A stretch of 64,000 nt of DNA from an uncultured Clostridia bacterium (GTDB lineage Bacteria; Bacillota; Clostridia; Christensenellales; Borkfalkiaceae), in contig CAKQKI010000002.1 of the NCBI GenBank assembly GCA_934248055.1, positions 62,001 through 126,000 of the forward strand. Reading direction: 5' to 3'. The notes under the pieces were generated by a model. It saw only the letters and a list, made by a program, of their open reading frames with translations. It ran no database searches and was not told the origin of the DNA. The translations under genes and the position numbers were made by a program. Positions 30,296 through 38,779 of the stretch are shown in pieces. Position 1 is the first letter of the stretch, and the number at the start of each line of letters is the position of its first letter.

Positions 30296-30925
30296 TCAGT
30301 CTGCTCCGATAAACGTTTTTACTTTCATAAGCCGCGTGGTTGCGCCGCGTTCGTTTTCGTCGAGTTTACTCCTTATATATTTAATAGTTTCTTCAAGTTG
30401 CGGAATCATAACGTATTCGAGCGCGTTTACCCTGCGTTTGTTTTTTTCTATTTCGTTTGCAAGCATAGCCGCCGCCTTTTCTTTTTCGGCAAGCAAAAGC
30501 AATTTTTCGATAAGGTCGCCCGTTTTTTTGGAAGCGTAATCGACTTCGCTCGTAACGCTTGAAAACGCGTAAGGATAATTATCGCCCGTCGTTACCCTGT
30601 TCACTTTCATTGCGGGAACGACTACGCTCATAACGTTTTCGGTATCGGTATCGACCGTTATCGAAGTTACGGGCATGCTGAACGCCATTTCTATATCTTC
30701 TACCGAAATAAGACTGCGCGCTTTCGAAAACTCTTTGAAAACAAGGGGAATATCCCTGTCCGTTTCGTCGCGAAGAACCTTGTTTTCACGGATAATCACC
30801 GAAAAGCGGCGGACCATTTCGTCAGACTTGTCTTTAAGTAGTTTATGCCCGCGCTGCGCCGTTTTTAAACGCGCTTTCAAACGTTTAAGTTCCATACGCG
30901 TCGGGTTCACGTTGAGCCTTGTCAT
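30296..30925 (-). CDS. ntpD: V-type ATP synthase subunit D
   Basis: 209 residues, central rotor stalk. N-terminal signature MTRLNVNPTRMELKRLKARLKTAQRGHKLLKDKSDEMVRRF and the C-terminal coil KNKRRVNALEYVMIPQLEETIKYIRSKLDENERG. It couples catalytic A3B3 to the membrane ring. It overlaps subunit B by 4 bases and is the last ATPase gene of the operon. Confidence 0.97.
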   Translation of the reverse strand: MTRLNVNPTRMELKRLKARLKTAQRGHKLLKDKSDEMVRRFSVIIRENKVLRDETDRDIPLVFKEFSKARSLISVEDIEMAFSMPVTSITVDTDTENVMSVVVPAMKVNRVTTGDNYPYAFSSVTSEVDYASKKTGDLIEKLLLLAEKEKAAAMLANEIEKNKRRVNALEYVMIPQLEETIKYIRSKLDENERGATTRLMKVKTFIGAD

Positions 30926-32313
30926 AACCTTTCTTTGCCGTCCTCTTTCGGAAGATATTTAACGATATATTTTTCTTTGATACGTTTTAATTCCGACGTG
31001 GGAAGAATGGATAAAAGTTTCCAGCCTATATCGAGCGTCGTTTCGATAGGTCTTGAAAGATTAAAGCCTTGCGAAACGTAGTTCTTTTCAAATTCTTCGG
31101 CGAATTTCGCGTAAATCCTGTCCGTTTCGGTAAGAGCCGCGTCGCCGAGAATCGCCGCAAGTTCTTTACATTCTTTACCCCTTGCGTACGCCGCGAAAAG
31201 TTGGTTCATCGTATCCGCGTGGTCTTCTCTCGTTTTTCCGTCGCCTATACCTTTATCTTTAAGACGGGAGAGCGACGGCAAAACATCTATCGGCGGAGTT
31301 ACGCCTTTTTTATAGAGTTCGCGCGATAGAATAATCTGACCTTCGGTAATGTATCCCGTAAGGTCGGGAATGGGGTGCGTTTTATCGTCTTCGGGCATGG
31401 TAAGAATGGGAATCTGAGTTATCGAGCCTTCTTTGCCTTTAATTCTGCCCGCGCGCTCGTAAAGCGAAGCAAGGTCGGTGTAAAGGTATCCGGGATAACC
31501 CCTTCTTCCGGGAACTTCTTTTCTCGCCGCCGACACTTCGCGCAACGCTTCTGCGTAGTTCGTTATATCCGTGATGATAACGAGAACGTGCATTCCGCAA
31601 TCGAACGCAAGATATTCGGCGCAGGTAAGAGCCATTCTCGGCGTTGCTATTCTCTCTATGGCGGGGTCGGACGCAAGGTTGGTAAAAAGCACCGTTCTTT
31701 CGATCGCGCCCGTTTTTCTGAAATCGTCGATAAAGAATTCCGCTTCTTCGAAAGTAATTCCCACAGCCGCGAAAACGACCGCGAAATTACTGTCGCCGCC
31801 GCGGACTTTGGCTTGTCTTGCTATCTGAGCGGCAAGTTCCGCGTGCGGAAGTCCGCTCATACTGAAAACGGGAAGTTTCTGCCCCCTTACAAGCGTGTTA
31901 AGACCGTCTATCGCGGAAATACCCGTTTCGATAAATTCGTTGGGGTAATCGCGCGCGGCGGGGTTTATAGGCTCGCCGTTTATGTTCATTCTCTTTTCGG
32001 GAATAACGGGCGCGCCGTTATCGCGGGGGTTGCCCATGCCGTCGAATACCCGCCCGAGCATTTCGCGCGAAACGGGAAGTTCAAGGCTTCTTCCTAAAAA
32101 TCTTGCCTTTGCGGTGGAAATTTTCAGCCCTTGCGAACTTTCGAATAACTGCACTACCGCCTTATCGTCTTTTACTTCAAGGACTTTGCCGCGTCTTGTT
32201 TCGCCGTTTTCCTGACGGATTTCAACGAGTTCGTCGTATTTAACTCCTTCAACTCCGTCAACGACCATAAGCGGGCCTACGCTTTCCTTTATGGTTTTGT
32301 ATTCTTTATACAT
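30922..32313 (-). CDS. ntpB: V-type ATP synthase subunit B
   Basis: 463 residues, the non-catalytic nucleotide-binding subunit of the V1 hexamer. MYKEYKTIKESVGPLMVVDGVEGVKYDELVEI is the standard start. The region VFSMSGLPHAELAAQIARQAKV lacks a true Walker A, as expected for B. TQIPILTMPEDDKTHPIPDLTGYITEGQIILSRELYKKGVTPPIDVLPSLSRL is family-typical. Overlaps subunit A by 8 bases. Confidence 0.98.
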   Translation of the reverse strand: MYKEYKTIKESVGPLMVVDGVEGVKYDELVEIRQENGETRRGKVLEVKDDKAVVQLFESSQGLKISTAKARFLGRSLELPVSREMLGRVFDGMGNPRDNGAPVIPEKRMNINGEPINPAARDYPNEFIETGISAIDGLNTLVRGQKLPVFSMSGLPHAELAAQIARQAKVRGGDSNFAVVFAAVGITFEEAEFFIDDFRKTGAIERTVLFTNLASDPAIERIATPRMALTCAEYLAFDCGMHVLVIITDITNYAEALREVSAARKEVPGRRGYPGYLYTDLASLYERAGRIKGKEGSITQIPILTMPEDDKTHPIPDLTGYITEGQIILSRELYKKGVTPPIDVLPSLSRLKDKGIGDGKTREDHADTMNQLFAAYARGKECKELAAILGDAALTETDRIYAKFAEEFEKNYVSQGFNLSRPIETTLDIGWKLLSILPTSELKRIKEKYIVKYLPKEDGKERL

Positions 32314-34072
32314 TTGCGTTTCCTCCGTCCGCTACGGTTTTAAGTTCTCTCGTTACCGCTTTCAACGTATCGTCGAGTTCCGCAATATTTTCTTTTTCGA
32401 CGTATTTCGCTCTGCCGATTTTCTCTTTCGAAGGAATATTGAGAACGTCGTTCAGATCGGCGTAATTATCTACCGCTTCTCTCGCGCCGTTGTAATACGC
32501 TTCTATGATTTTAAGCATTTTATACTGCTTTTTCATCGAAGTATACGTATCGGTTTCGTGAAAGGCGTTCTGATGAAGATAGTCTTCTCTTATTATTTTT
32601 GCGGTTTCCATCGTAACGCGATCTTTGTAAGAAAGCGCGTCCATACCGACGAGCCTTACTATTTCGTCGAGTTCCGCTTCTTCCTGAAGCACCGACATCA
32701 CGAGCGCGCGGAGTTTTATAAAATCCTGCGCCACGTTTTCGTCAAACCATTCTCCGAGCCTGTCTGCATAAAGAGAATAACTCGTAAGCCAGTCGATTGC
32801 GGGGAAATGACGCTTATAAGCAAGACTTGCCGACAATCCCCAGAATACTTTTACTATTCGTAAAGTGGCCTGCGAAACGGGTTCGGAAAGATCGCCGCCC
32901 GGGGGAGATACCGCGCCTATCGCGGTAACCGAGCCGATAACGTCTTCTTTTCCGAGAACTTTTACTATGCCCGCTCTTTCGTAAAATTCCGCAAGTCTGC
33001 TCGCAAGATACGCGGGATACCCTTCGTCGCCGGGCATTTCTTCGAGTCTTCCCGACATTTCGCGAAGGGCTTCTGCCCAGCGCGACGACGAATCCGCCAT
33101 TATCGCAACGTTGTATCCCATATCTCTGAAATACTCCGCAATCGTAATACCCGTATAAATGGACGCTTCGCGCGCCGCAACGGGCATATCGGACGTATTC
33201 GCGATAAGAACGGTTCTTTTCATAAGCGGTTCGCCCGTTTTCGGATCTTTAAGCGCGGGGAATTCGTTAAGAACGTCTGTCATTTCGTTGCCGCGTTCTC
33301 CGCATCCGACGTAAACTATTATATCCGCGTCCGCCCACTTTGCAAGTTGGTGCTGAACGACCGTTTTGCCCGAGCCGAAAGGACCGGGGACTGCCGCGCA
33401 ACCGCCTTTTGCTATCGGAAAAAGAGTGTCTATAACTCTCTGACCCGTAACCATCGGCATTTTCGGGGGGAGTTTTTCTTTGTACGGACGGGCTTTTCTT
33501 ACGGGCCAGCGTCTTAACATGCAAACTTCAACGCTTTTTCCGTCTGCGTTTATAACCGCAACGGTTTCGGTTATGTTAAATTCGCCGTTTCCGATTTTTT
33601 CAACCGTGCCTTCAACTCCGTAAGGAACGAGTATTTTATGAACGACCGACGGCGTTTCTTTTACCGTACCCAAAACGTCGCCCGAAACGACTTTCGCGCC
33701 TTCTTTGACGGCGGCAACGAAATTCCATTTCTTTTCTCGGTCGATATGCTCTATTTCGATACCGCGGGTTATTCTGTCGCCGTATTTTTCTACGATTTTA
33801 TCGAGCGGACGCTGTATTCCGTCGTAAATTCCGCCTATAATTCCGGGAGCAAGTTCTACCGAAAGCGGCATTTCCGTTGATACGACCGCGTCGCCCACGC
33901 CGAGCCCCGCGGTTTCTTCGTAAACCTGAACGGAAGCCTTATCGCCCCTTAATTCTATAATTTCGCCTATCAGGTTTTTTTCGCCTACCTTTACAACGTC
34001 GTAAAGTTTGCAATCTTTCATGCCTTCCGCAACGATAAGCGGTCCCGATACCTTAATAATTCTACCCTGCAT
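32306..34072 (-). CDS. ntpA: V-type ATP synthase catalytic subunit A
   Basis: 588 residues. Catalytic subunit with Walker A PGPFGSGKT, VYVGCGERGNEMTDVL, and SSSRWAEALREMSGRLEEMPGDEGYPAYLASRLAEFYERAG (Walker B region). A non-homologous region between the N-terminal barrel and the P-loop (about 110-200) distinguishes it from F-type beta. The start immediately follows the F subunit stop. Part of the G-I-K-E-C-F-A-B-D operon. Confidence 0.99.
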   Translation of the reverse strand: MQGRIIKVSGPLIVAEGMKDCKLYDVVKVGEKNLIGEIIELRGDKASVQVYEETAGLGVGDAVVSTEMPLSVELAPGIIGGIYDGIQRPLDKIVEKYGDRITRGIEIEHIDREKKWNFVAAVKEGAKVVSGDVLGTVKETPSVVHKILVPYGVEGTVEKIGNGEFNITETVAVINADGKSVEVCMLRRWPVRKARPYKEKLPPKMPMVTGQRVIDTLFPIAKGGCAAVPGPFGSGKTVVQHQLAKWADADIIVYVGCGERGNEMTDVLNEFPALKDPKTGEPLMKRTVLIANTSDMPVAAREASIYTGITIAEYFRDMGYNVAIMADSSSRWAEALREMSGRLEEMPGDEGYPAYLASRLAEFYERAGIVKVLGKEDVIGSVTAIGAVSPPGGDLSEPVSQATLRIVKVFWGLSASLAYKRHFPAIDWLTSYSLYADRLGEWFDENVAQDFIKLRALVMSVLQEEAELDEIVRLVGMDALSYKDRVTMETAKIIREDYLHQNAFHETDTYTSMKKQYKMLKIIEAYYNGAREAVDNYADLNDVLNIPSKEKIGRAKYVEKENIAELDDTLKAVTRELKTVADGGNANV

Positions 34073-34408
34073 TTAATTTTTTTCCTTTTCTTCGTTTCTG
34101 AACAATATGTCTACGCCCAGCGCGCGCTCCATATATTCTTTGAGTTTGCGCTTACCGTAACCGGTGTTGCCTTTTTTCGACGGCACGGAAAGAATTATCG
34201 GATACGCGTTTTCGAGAAAACGCTTCAGATACCCGTCGAGTTCTTCCGCTAAATCTTCCGTTAAAAAGATAACGGCGTAATCTTTCGCTATTTTCATAAG
34301 TTGCGATTTCGCTTCTTCGGCGCTGTTTGCGCCGTACGCGTCTACTCCGCCCGCTTTAAACGCAAGCACGCTGTCGTAATCGCCTATTATCGCCGTTTTA
34401 CCCTGCAT
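34073..34408 (-). CDS. ntpF: V-type ATP synthase subunit F
   Basis: 111 residues, Rossmann-like. MQGKTAIIGDYDSVLAFKAGGVDAYGANSAEEA...YAVIFLTEDLAEE and the Pro/Ser-rich IILSVPSKKGNTGYG segment are typical. It binds the D subunit in the rotor. Overlaps subunit C by 11 bases. Confidence 0.95.
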   Translation of the reverse strand: MQGKTAIIGDYDSVLAFKAGGVDAYGANSAEEAKSQLMKIAKDYAVIFLTEDLAEELDGYLKRFLENAYPIILSVPSKKGNTGYGKRKLKEYMERALGVDILFRNEEKEKN

Positions 34409-35360
34409 AATTAGCCCTCATCCGACTTTTTATTTCGGCTTTATCGAGTCCGCCGGCAAGACCGACGGTCAACACCATTACGTTTTTGATTTCGTTCTGC
34501 ATATAAAAGGTTACGAGCATAAATTCCGTAAAGCCTTCGCAAGAATATTTGTTTGCCGCAAGTTTGTTAAGCGCGTAGCCGTCCGCTTCTTTTTCAAAGT
34601 TTATAAGCAAGCCGCTCAGATTAGCCGTTTTAAGCCATTCGCCGTATTTTCCCGCGTTTTCGATCTGCTTTCCCTGACACAGTAAAACGACCTTTTCAAA
34701 CCCGAGATAACCGCCGCTTATAAACGCTTCTTTAAGGTAATTTTCACTTCTTCCGCGAATCGCGCCCGAAAGATTTTTACAGTCTATTTCGGTTTTTACT
34801 ATGTCGAGAAGATCGGCGTTTATTTTCGCAAGTTTTAACTTTTCTTCGTACAGTTTACGGGTAAAAATCACGTTTATCCCGACGCCCGTCGCCTTTCCGC
34901 TTTCAAAAAGAATTTTCGCTTCGTCTATCCCCTCGCGAAGACAGGGAGTAAGCGGCTTTAAAGCCTTGTCCGAAACGGGTTTTTCGCCGTCGATATATCC
35001 GTTTATCTCGTCTATATCGAAAAGACCGGCGTTAGCAGTCATATTTTCTTCTTTAACGTTCGTGTAGCGCGCTCTGAGACACGCTTCGGCGTTGTGATAG
35101 TCGAGCGGCAAAAGACAAAACTTCGTATACTTGTCGCTCGGGGAATACTCGAAAAGAAAATCTTTGAATTTTTCCGTTTCGTAAGCAATCATTTTTTCGG
35201 GATTTTTTTCATCGCCGCCGAAACCGTATTCTTTTATGATTTTAACGGCGTCTGCATAACTCATTCCCGCGGCGGCGTCGAACTTTTCCGCCGTTATTAT
35301 CTTTTTTTCTTCCATTCTGAGCACCGCGCTCAGATAATCGGCGTTTTTAAACATTTTCAA
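34398..35360 (-). CDS. ntpC: V-type ATP synthase subunit C (AtpC/d-type)
   Basis: 320 residues, helical socket that docks the central stalk on the K ring. YLSAVLRMEEKKIITAEKFDAAAGMSYADAVKIIKEYGFGG at the N-terminus and a C-terminal RSRMRANYA, equivalent to the family's RERLR..Y ending. It overlaps subunit E by 14 bases and subunit F by 11. Identification rests on size, helical content and operon position more than on strong motifs. Confidence 0.88.
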   Translation of the reverse strand: MKMFKNADYLSAVLRMEEKKIITAEKFDAAAGMSYADAVKIIKEYGFGGDEKNPEKMIAYETEKFKDFLFEYSPSDKYTKFCLLPLDYHNAEACLRARYTNVKEENMTANAGLFDIDEINGYIDGEKPVSDKALKPLTPCLREGIDEAKILFESGKATGVGINVIFTRKLYEEKLKLAKINADLLDIVKTEIDCKNLSGAIRGRSENYLKEAFISGGYLGFEKVVLLCQGKQIENAGKYGEWLKTANLSGLLINFEKEADGYALNKLAANKYSCEGFTEFMLVTFYMQNEIKNVMVLTVGLAGGLDKAEIKSRMRANYAG

Positions 35361-35925
35361 ACAATTTCCCGCTGATTTCGCTCTCGGTCGCTTCTCTTAA
35401 TTCTTCGATTAAATCGGCATAAGTAAACCGCTCGTCGAAAGCGCTTCCCGATAAAACCGCGCCGCCGTCGAAATCGCCTGTTTTTTTAACGATAAGCCCG
35501 AGTTTTTTGACCGCCGCAAGCGACTCGACTTCTTTAACCGTTATATCCGATTTTTCCGACACGATAAAAGTCTGACCTTCTTCGGCGTGCTTTTCGGCTA
35601 TGCTTTCTAATATTTTAAGCCGCGTTTTTTTATCCGCGTTTTTAAGTTTTTCGTAAGCCGCCGCGTATACGCCGTCAAGAACTTCCCGACGGGCTTTTAA
35701 AGTTATCTTTCTTTTTTCGAGATTTAAAAGCGTTCTTTTATTCTTTATTATCTGCAAAGACGCTTTTTCCGCTTCTTCTTTAACCGCCGAAAGATGATTT
35801 TCGGCGTCTTTTTCAGCCGCGGAAACGGTTGCCGAAGAATTTTCGGCAGATTTCACGGCTACGCCGTCGGCGTAAGAAAGCGCGTCCGCTATTATAGCGT
35901 TTACGATTTTTTCGCTGCCGTTCAT
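35347..35925 (-). CDS. ntpE: V-type ATP synthase subunit E
   Basis: 192 residues, peripheral stalk. A long helical N-terminal half rich in Ala, Glu and Lys (about 1-100), then a globular domain with FIVSEKSDITVKEVESLAAVKKLGLIVKKTGDFDGGAVLSG and FTYADLIEELREATESEISGKLF, which matches the E subunit C-terminal fold. It pairs with the coiled-coil gene at 38456. Start one base after the K subunit region. Confidence 0.92.
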   Translation of the reverse strand: MNGSEKIVNAIIADALSYADGVAVKSAENSSATVSAAEKDAENHLSAVKEEAEKASLQIIKNKRTLLNLEKRKITLKARREVLDGVYAAAYEKLKNADKKTRLKILESIAEKHAEEGQTFIVSEKSDITVKEVESLAAVKKLGLIVKKTGDFDGGAVLSGSAFDERFTYADLIEELREATESEISGKLFENV

Positions 35926-35926
35926 T

Positions 35927-36376
35927 TTACGCTATACCGTTTAAAAGAATTATCGAAATAACGAACGCAAGTATCGCGTAGAATTCTATCATCGCGGGGA
36001 AAAGCATTACTTTACCGCTGATCGTTTCGTTTTTACCTACCGCGCTTATGCCCGCTACCGCTGCCTTTGCCTGAAAAAGAGCCGATATAAAGCCCATTAC
36101 CGCAATACCCGCGCAAGCCGCCGCAATAACCCAGCCCTGAACGTTGGTTATGCCGTTTACAACTTTGCCGCTCGCGATAATCGCTATAACGAAACCGTAT
36201 AAACCCTGAGTTGCGGGAAGTAAGGTCATAACGATTACTTTACCGAATTTTTTACCGTCTTCCGCAAGAACGGCAGCCGACGCGCTGCCCGTTTTGAAAA
36301 GACCGATTGCCGATCCCGTTCCGCAAAGTATTACGCAAAGTGCGATACCGATGAATGCTATAGTTTGTCCGTACAT
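35927..36376 (-). CDS. ntpK: V-type Na+-ATPase rotor-ring subunit K
   Basis: 149 residues, two fused hairpins (four helices). The Na+ ligands of the Enterococcus hirae NtpK ring have exact counterparts, offset by 8: Leu53, Thr56, Gln57 and Tyr60 in LLPATQGLYGF, Gln102 in FQAKAAVAGI, and the essential Glu131 in MIEFYAILAF. This predicts Na+ rather than H+ coupling. GGAGG lies before the start. It matches the neighbouring Na+ decarboxylase subunit: together they would set the membrane Na+ gradient. Confidence 0.96.
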   Translation of the reverse strand: MYGQTIAFIGIALCVILCGTGSAIGLFKTGSASAAVLAEDGKKFGKVIVMTLLPATQGLYGFVIAIIASGKVVNGITNVQGWVIAAACAGIAVMGFISALFQAKAAVAGISAVGKNETISGKVMLFPAMIEFYAILAFVISIILLNGIA

Positions 36377-36441
36377 TTTTATTTTCCTCCGAAAATTTTT
36401 ATTTTAATTTATTTTTGCGCCTTTAAGACGACTTGTTTTTA

Positions 36442-38469
36442 TTAAACCGCTTCTTCGCGAATTACGTTTATATGCTCCGTTTCGCAACCGAGCGGTCTGA
36501 ACGGCTCGCCTTCGCCTTCGAAGAACTTGCCGAAGAATTCTACGTACTGAAGCCTTGAAACGTGAATATACGCGCCGAGAACCCCCATCGCGAGATTGAA
36601 CGCGTTGCCGAATACAATTACGAGTACGCCGCCTATCACGCCGCCTACGCCTTTAGGGAAAAGCAAATCTATCGCGATAGAATTAGTGAAAATAGTCGCT
36701 ATCTGCGAACCCGAAAGCATTAAGCCGTAAATGCGGGCGTAACTTAAAATGTCTGAAATTATATTTATTATTCCGTATACCGAAACGAACGCGCCCGTTA
36801 CTTTTCCGAAGCCTTTTCCGTTTATTGCCGCAACCGTAACCGAAATCAAAAGAGAAACGGCGATAACTGTCAGCGAAACGTTTTTGACGGGAACCGCGAC
36901 GGCTGCGTCTACGCTTTCTATCATTGAAAACGCAAAACCTACGAGTCCGAGCATAAAAAACGTCCAGGAAAGACCTTCGCCTATTCCCGAAAGGTAGTTG
37001 CGGTTTGAAAACTCGTGCACGCCTTTAAGGAAATAACCTACCGCCATATGCAGCGCGCCGAACGCAAGGCTCCACAGCAGCATCGTGGGTATGGATATTC
37101 CCGCTACCGACGAGAACGATTTTATCGGGTCGATATGCGCCGTATAAAATTCCGCATAAGCGTTGCCCGCGCCGAATTTTGCCGAGATAACGGTATGAAC
37201 GAGCGGATAGCCGAAAAACGAATCGAATAAGCACCCGAACGGAATCGCAAACAACCCGCTTAACGAAAGAATGTTCGCAAGACTTTTCATTCCGCCGCGC
37301 GCTTTTTTAGAATACAGCGCGCACGCTATCGCCATAAATATACCGTAACCGGCGTCGGCTACAACAATGCCCATGAACAGCGAAAAGAAAAATCCCATAA
37401 CCGCGTTCGGATCGAGCGCGCCGTAGTGCGGATACGAATACATATTCGTTACGAACTCGAAGTTTTTTGCGAGCGGTTTGTTTACGGTGTAAGTGGGCGG
37501 CAAATCGTCGTCCGTCGCGGCGGTAAACTCGATTTCGGCGTTTTCGGTAGTTCTTTCTATCGCGCGCCTTACCTTTTCTTCTTTTCCCGCGGGAACGAAC
37601 GCTTCTAAAATAAAAGCGCTGTCCGTATTTAAAAATTTACTTTCCGACGACGCTTTTTCGGTTTCGAAAGTCAGCCTGTCGCAAAGAATTTTAAAGTCGC
37701 GCGCGTCGTTTACGCTTTTGATTATCCGATTTTCAAAATCTTTTATCTGTCTTGAAATTTCGGATTTCTCGTTCGCAATTTCTTTGATTTTCGTTTCGGC
37801 GGTATAATCGCCCGTGTACCGGCACGCCGTAAAGCCGTTTTCGGAAAGAGCGGCTTCGGCTTTTTCCGTGTCGCCGTAAATCACAGCCGCTATGGGAGCG
37901 GTCTGACCGTCGCCCGTAAATAGTTCGGCGTACGCGTTGTCAAGCCCACTAAGAGCGTTGAGCGCGGTCTGACTTAAAGACGACGGAACAAGCCCGAAAT
38001 ATATCTTTATCCTTCCGCGCGATATAAACGACGAGAACTTTTCTTTTACTCCGACGTACGGCTTGTATCCGTTCTGCTCGCCGTCGCATTCGGCGACTTT
38101 CGATTTGAGCGCGGATATTTCGTCGCGAATGGTAATTATCGCTTTCGCTTTCGAAAGTATCTCTTCCCGCCGCGAAAACACTGCCGAATATTCGCTTTCC
38201 GACACGTCGAATCCGTCCGGCGTTACCGCAATCGCCTTATCGCCCTTTTCGTAAACGGCAGCTTCTACGGCTGATATAGCAAGCCTTAAATCGTCGATTT
38301 CTTTTCTGACGGCGTTATCGGGATTTTCTTTTCCCGCCGAAAGTCCGCCGTAATCCGCGCTTACCGTTTTTATCTGCGTACACGCGGTTCTCGAAAGAGA
38401 ATCCAGAAGCCTGTTTTTATCCGAGTTTAAAGCCAGAAGGCGCAACTTGGACATTTTAAGAACAGCCAT
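36442..38469 (-). CDS. ntpI: V-type ATP synthase subunit I (a subunit)
   Basis: 675 residues. N-terminal cytosolic half (about 1-335) with coiled-coil stretches, then about seven or eight membrane helices. Family landmarks: LPPTYTVNKPLAKNFEFVTNMYSYPHYGALDPNAVMGFFFSLFMGIVVADAGYG, and the ion-channel helix YARIYGLMLSGSQIATIF with the essential Arg. It overlaps the upstream stalk gene by 14 bases. Stator half-channel partner of the K ring. Confidence 0.97.
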   Translation of the reverse strand: MAVLKMSKLRLLALNSDKNRLLDSLSRTACTQIKTVSADYGGLSAGKENPDNAVRKEIDDLRLAISAVEAAVYEKGDKAIAVTPDGFDVSESEYSAVFSRREEILSKAKAIITIRDEISALKSKVAECDGEQNGYKPYVGVKEKFSSFISRGRIKIYFGLVPSSLSQTALNALSGLDNAYAELFTGDGQTAPIAAVIYGDTEKAEAALSENGFTACRYTGDYTAETKIKEIANEKSEISRQIKDFENRIIKSVNDARDFKILCDRLTFETEKASSESKFLNTDSAFILEAFVPAGKEEKVRRAIERTTENAEIEFTAATDDDLPPTYTVNKPLAKNFEFVTNMYSYPHYGALDPNAVMGFFFSLFMGIVVADAGYGIFMAIACALYSKKARGGMKSLANILSLSGLFAIPFGCLFDSFFGYPLVHTVISAKFGAGNAYAEFYTAHIDPIKSFSSVAGISIPTMLLWSLAFGALHMAVGYFLKGVHEFSNRNYLSGIGEGLSWTFFMLGLVGFAFSMIESVDAAVAVPVKNVSLTVIAVSLLISVTVAAINGKGFGKVTGAFVSVYGIINIISDILSYARIYGLMLSGSQIATIFTNSIAIDLLFPKGVGGVIGGVLVIVFGNAFNLAMGVLGAYIHVSRLQYVEFFGKFFEGEGEPFRPLGCETEHINVIREEAV

Positions 38470-38776
38470 TTACTATCCTCCCGACGAGATTTTCCGCAAG
38501 GGCTTTTATCTCGTTTTCTTTACTCTTTCTGAAATTTTCGGCTTCTTTTTCGCTTTCCGATATGCCGTTTTTATACTCGTTTTCGGCGTCCGAAGTTGCC
38601 TGTGAAATAAGTTTTTGCCTGAGTATTTTTCCTTCTTCGTCGGCATTTTTTCTTATTTCGGCGGCGCGCGTCTCCGCTTTTTCGGCGGCTTTGAGAGCGT
38701 TTTCGTCTGCCGTGTTTTTAATTTCCGCGGCTTTTTTCTCCGCCGCAAGAACGTCGTTCAATACGTTTTCGATCAT
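38456..38776 (-). CDS. V-type ATPase peripheral-stalk coiled-coil subunit (G/H type)
   Basis: 106 residues, nearly all helical with a long Ala/Glu/Lys heptad pattern (VLAAEKKAAEIKNTADENALKAAEKAETRAAEIRKNADEEGKIL). This fits the stalk subunit annotated variously as NtpH or G (AhaH) that pairs with subunit E. Its place at the head of the ATPase genes, before subunit I, supports it. It starts 3 bases after the alaS stop codon, so alaS and the ATPase are probably co-transcribed. Confidence 0.8.
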   Translation of the reverse strand: MIENVLNDVLAAEKKAAEIKNTADENALKAAEKAETRAAEIRKNADEEGKILRQKLISQATSDAENEYKNGISESEKEAENFRKSKENEIKALAENLVGRIVNGCS

Positions 38777-38779
38777 TTT

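Noticed and set aside
30143..30562. 139-residue plus-strand frame opposite ntpD and the lipoprotein gene
   Set aside because: Antisense shadow with no ribosome-binding site; the minus-strand genes are well supported.
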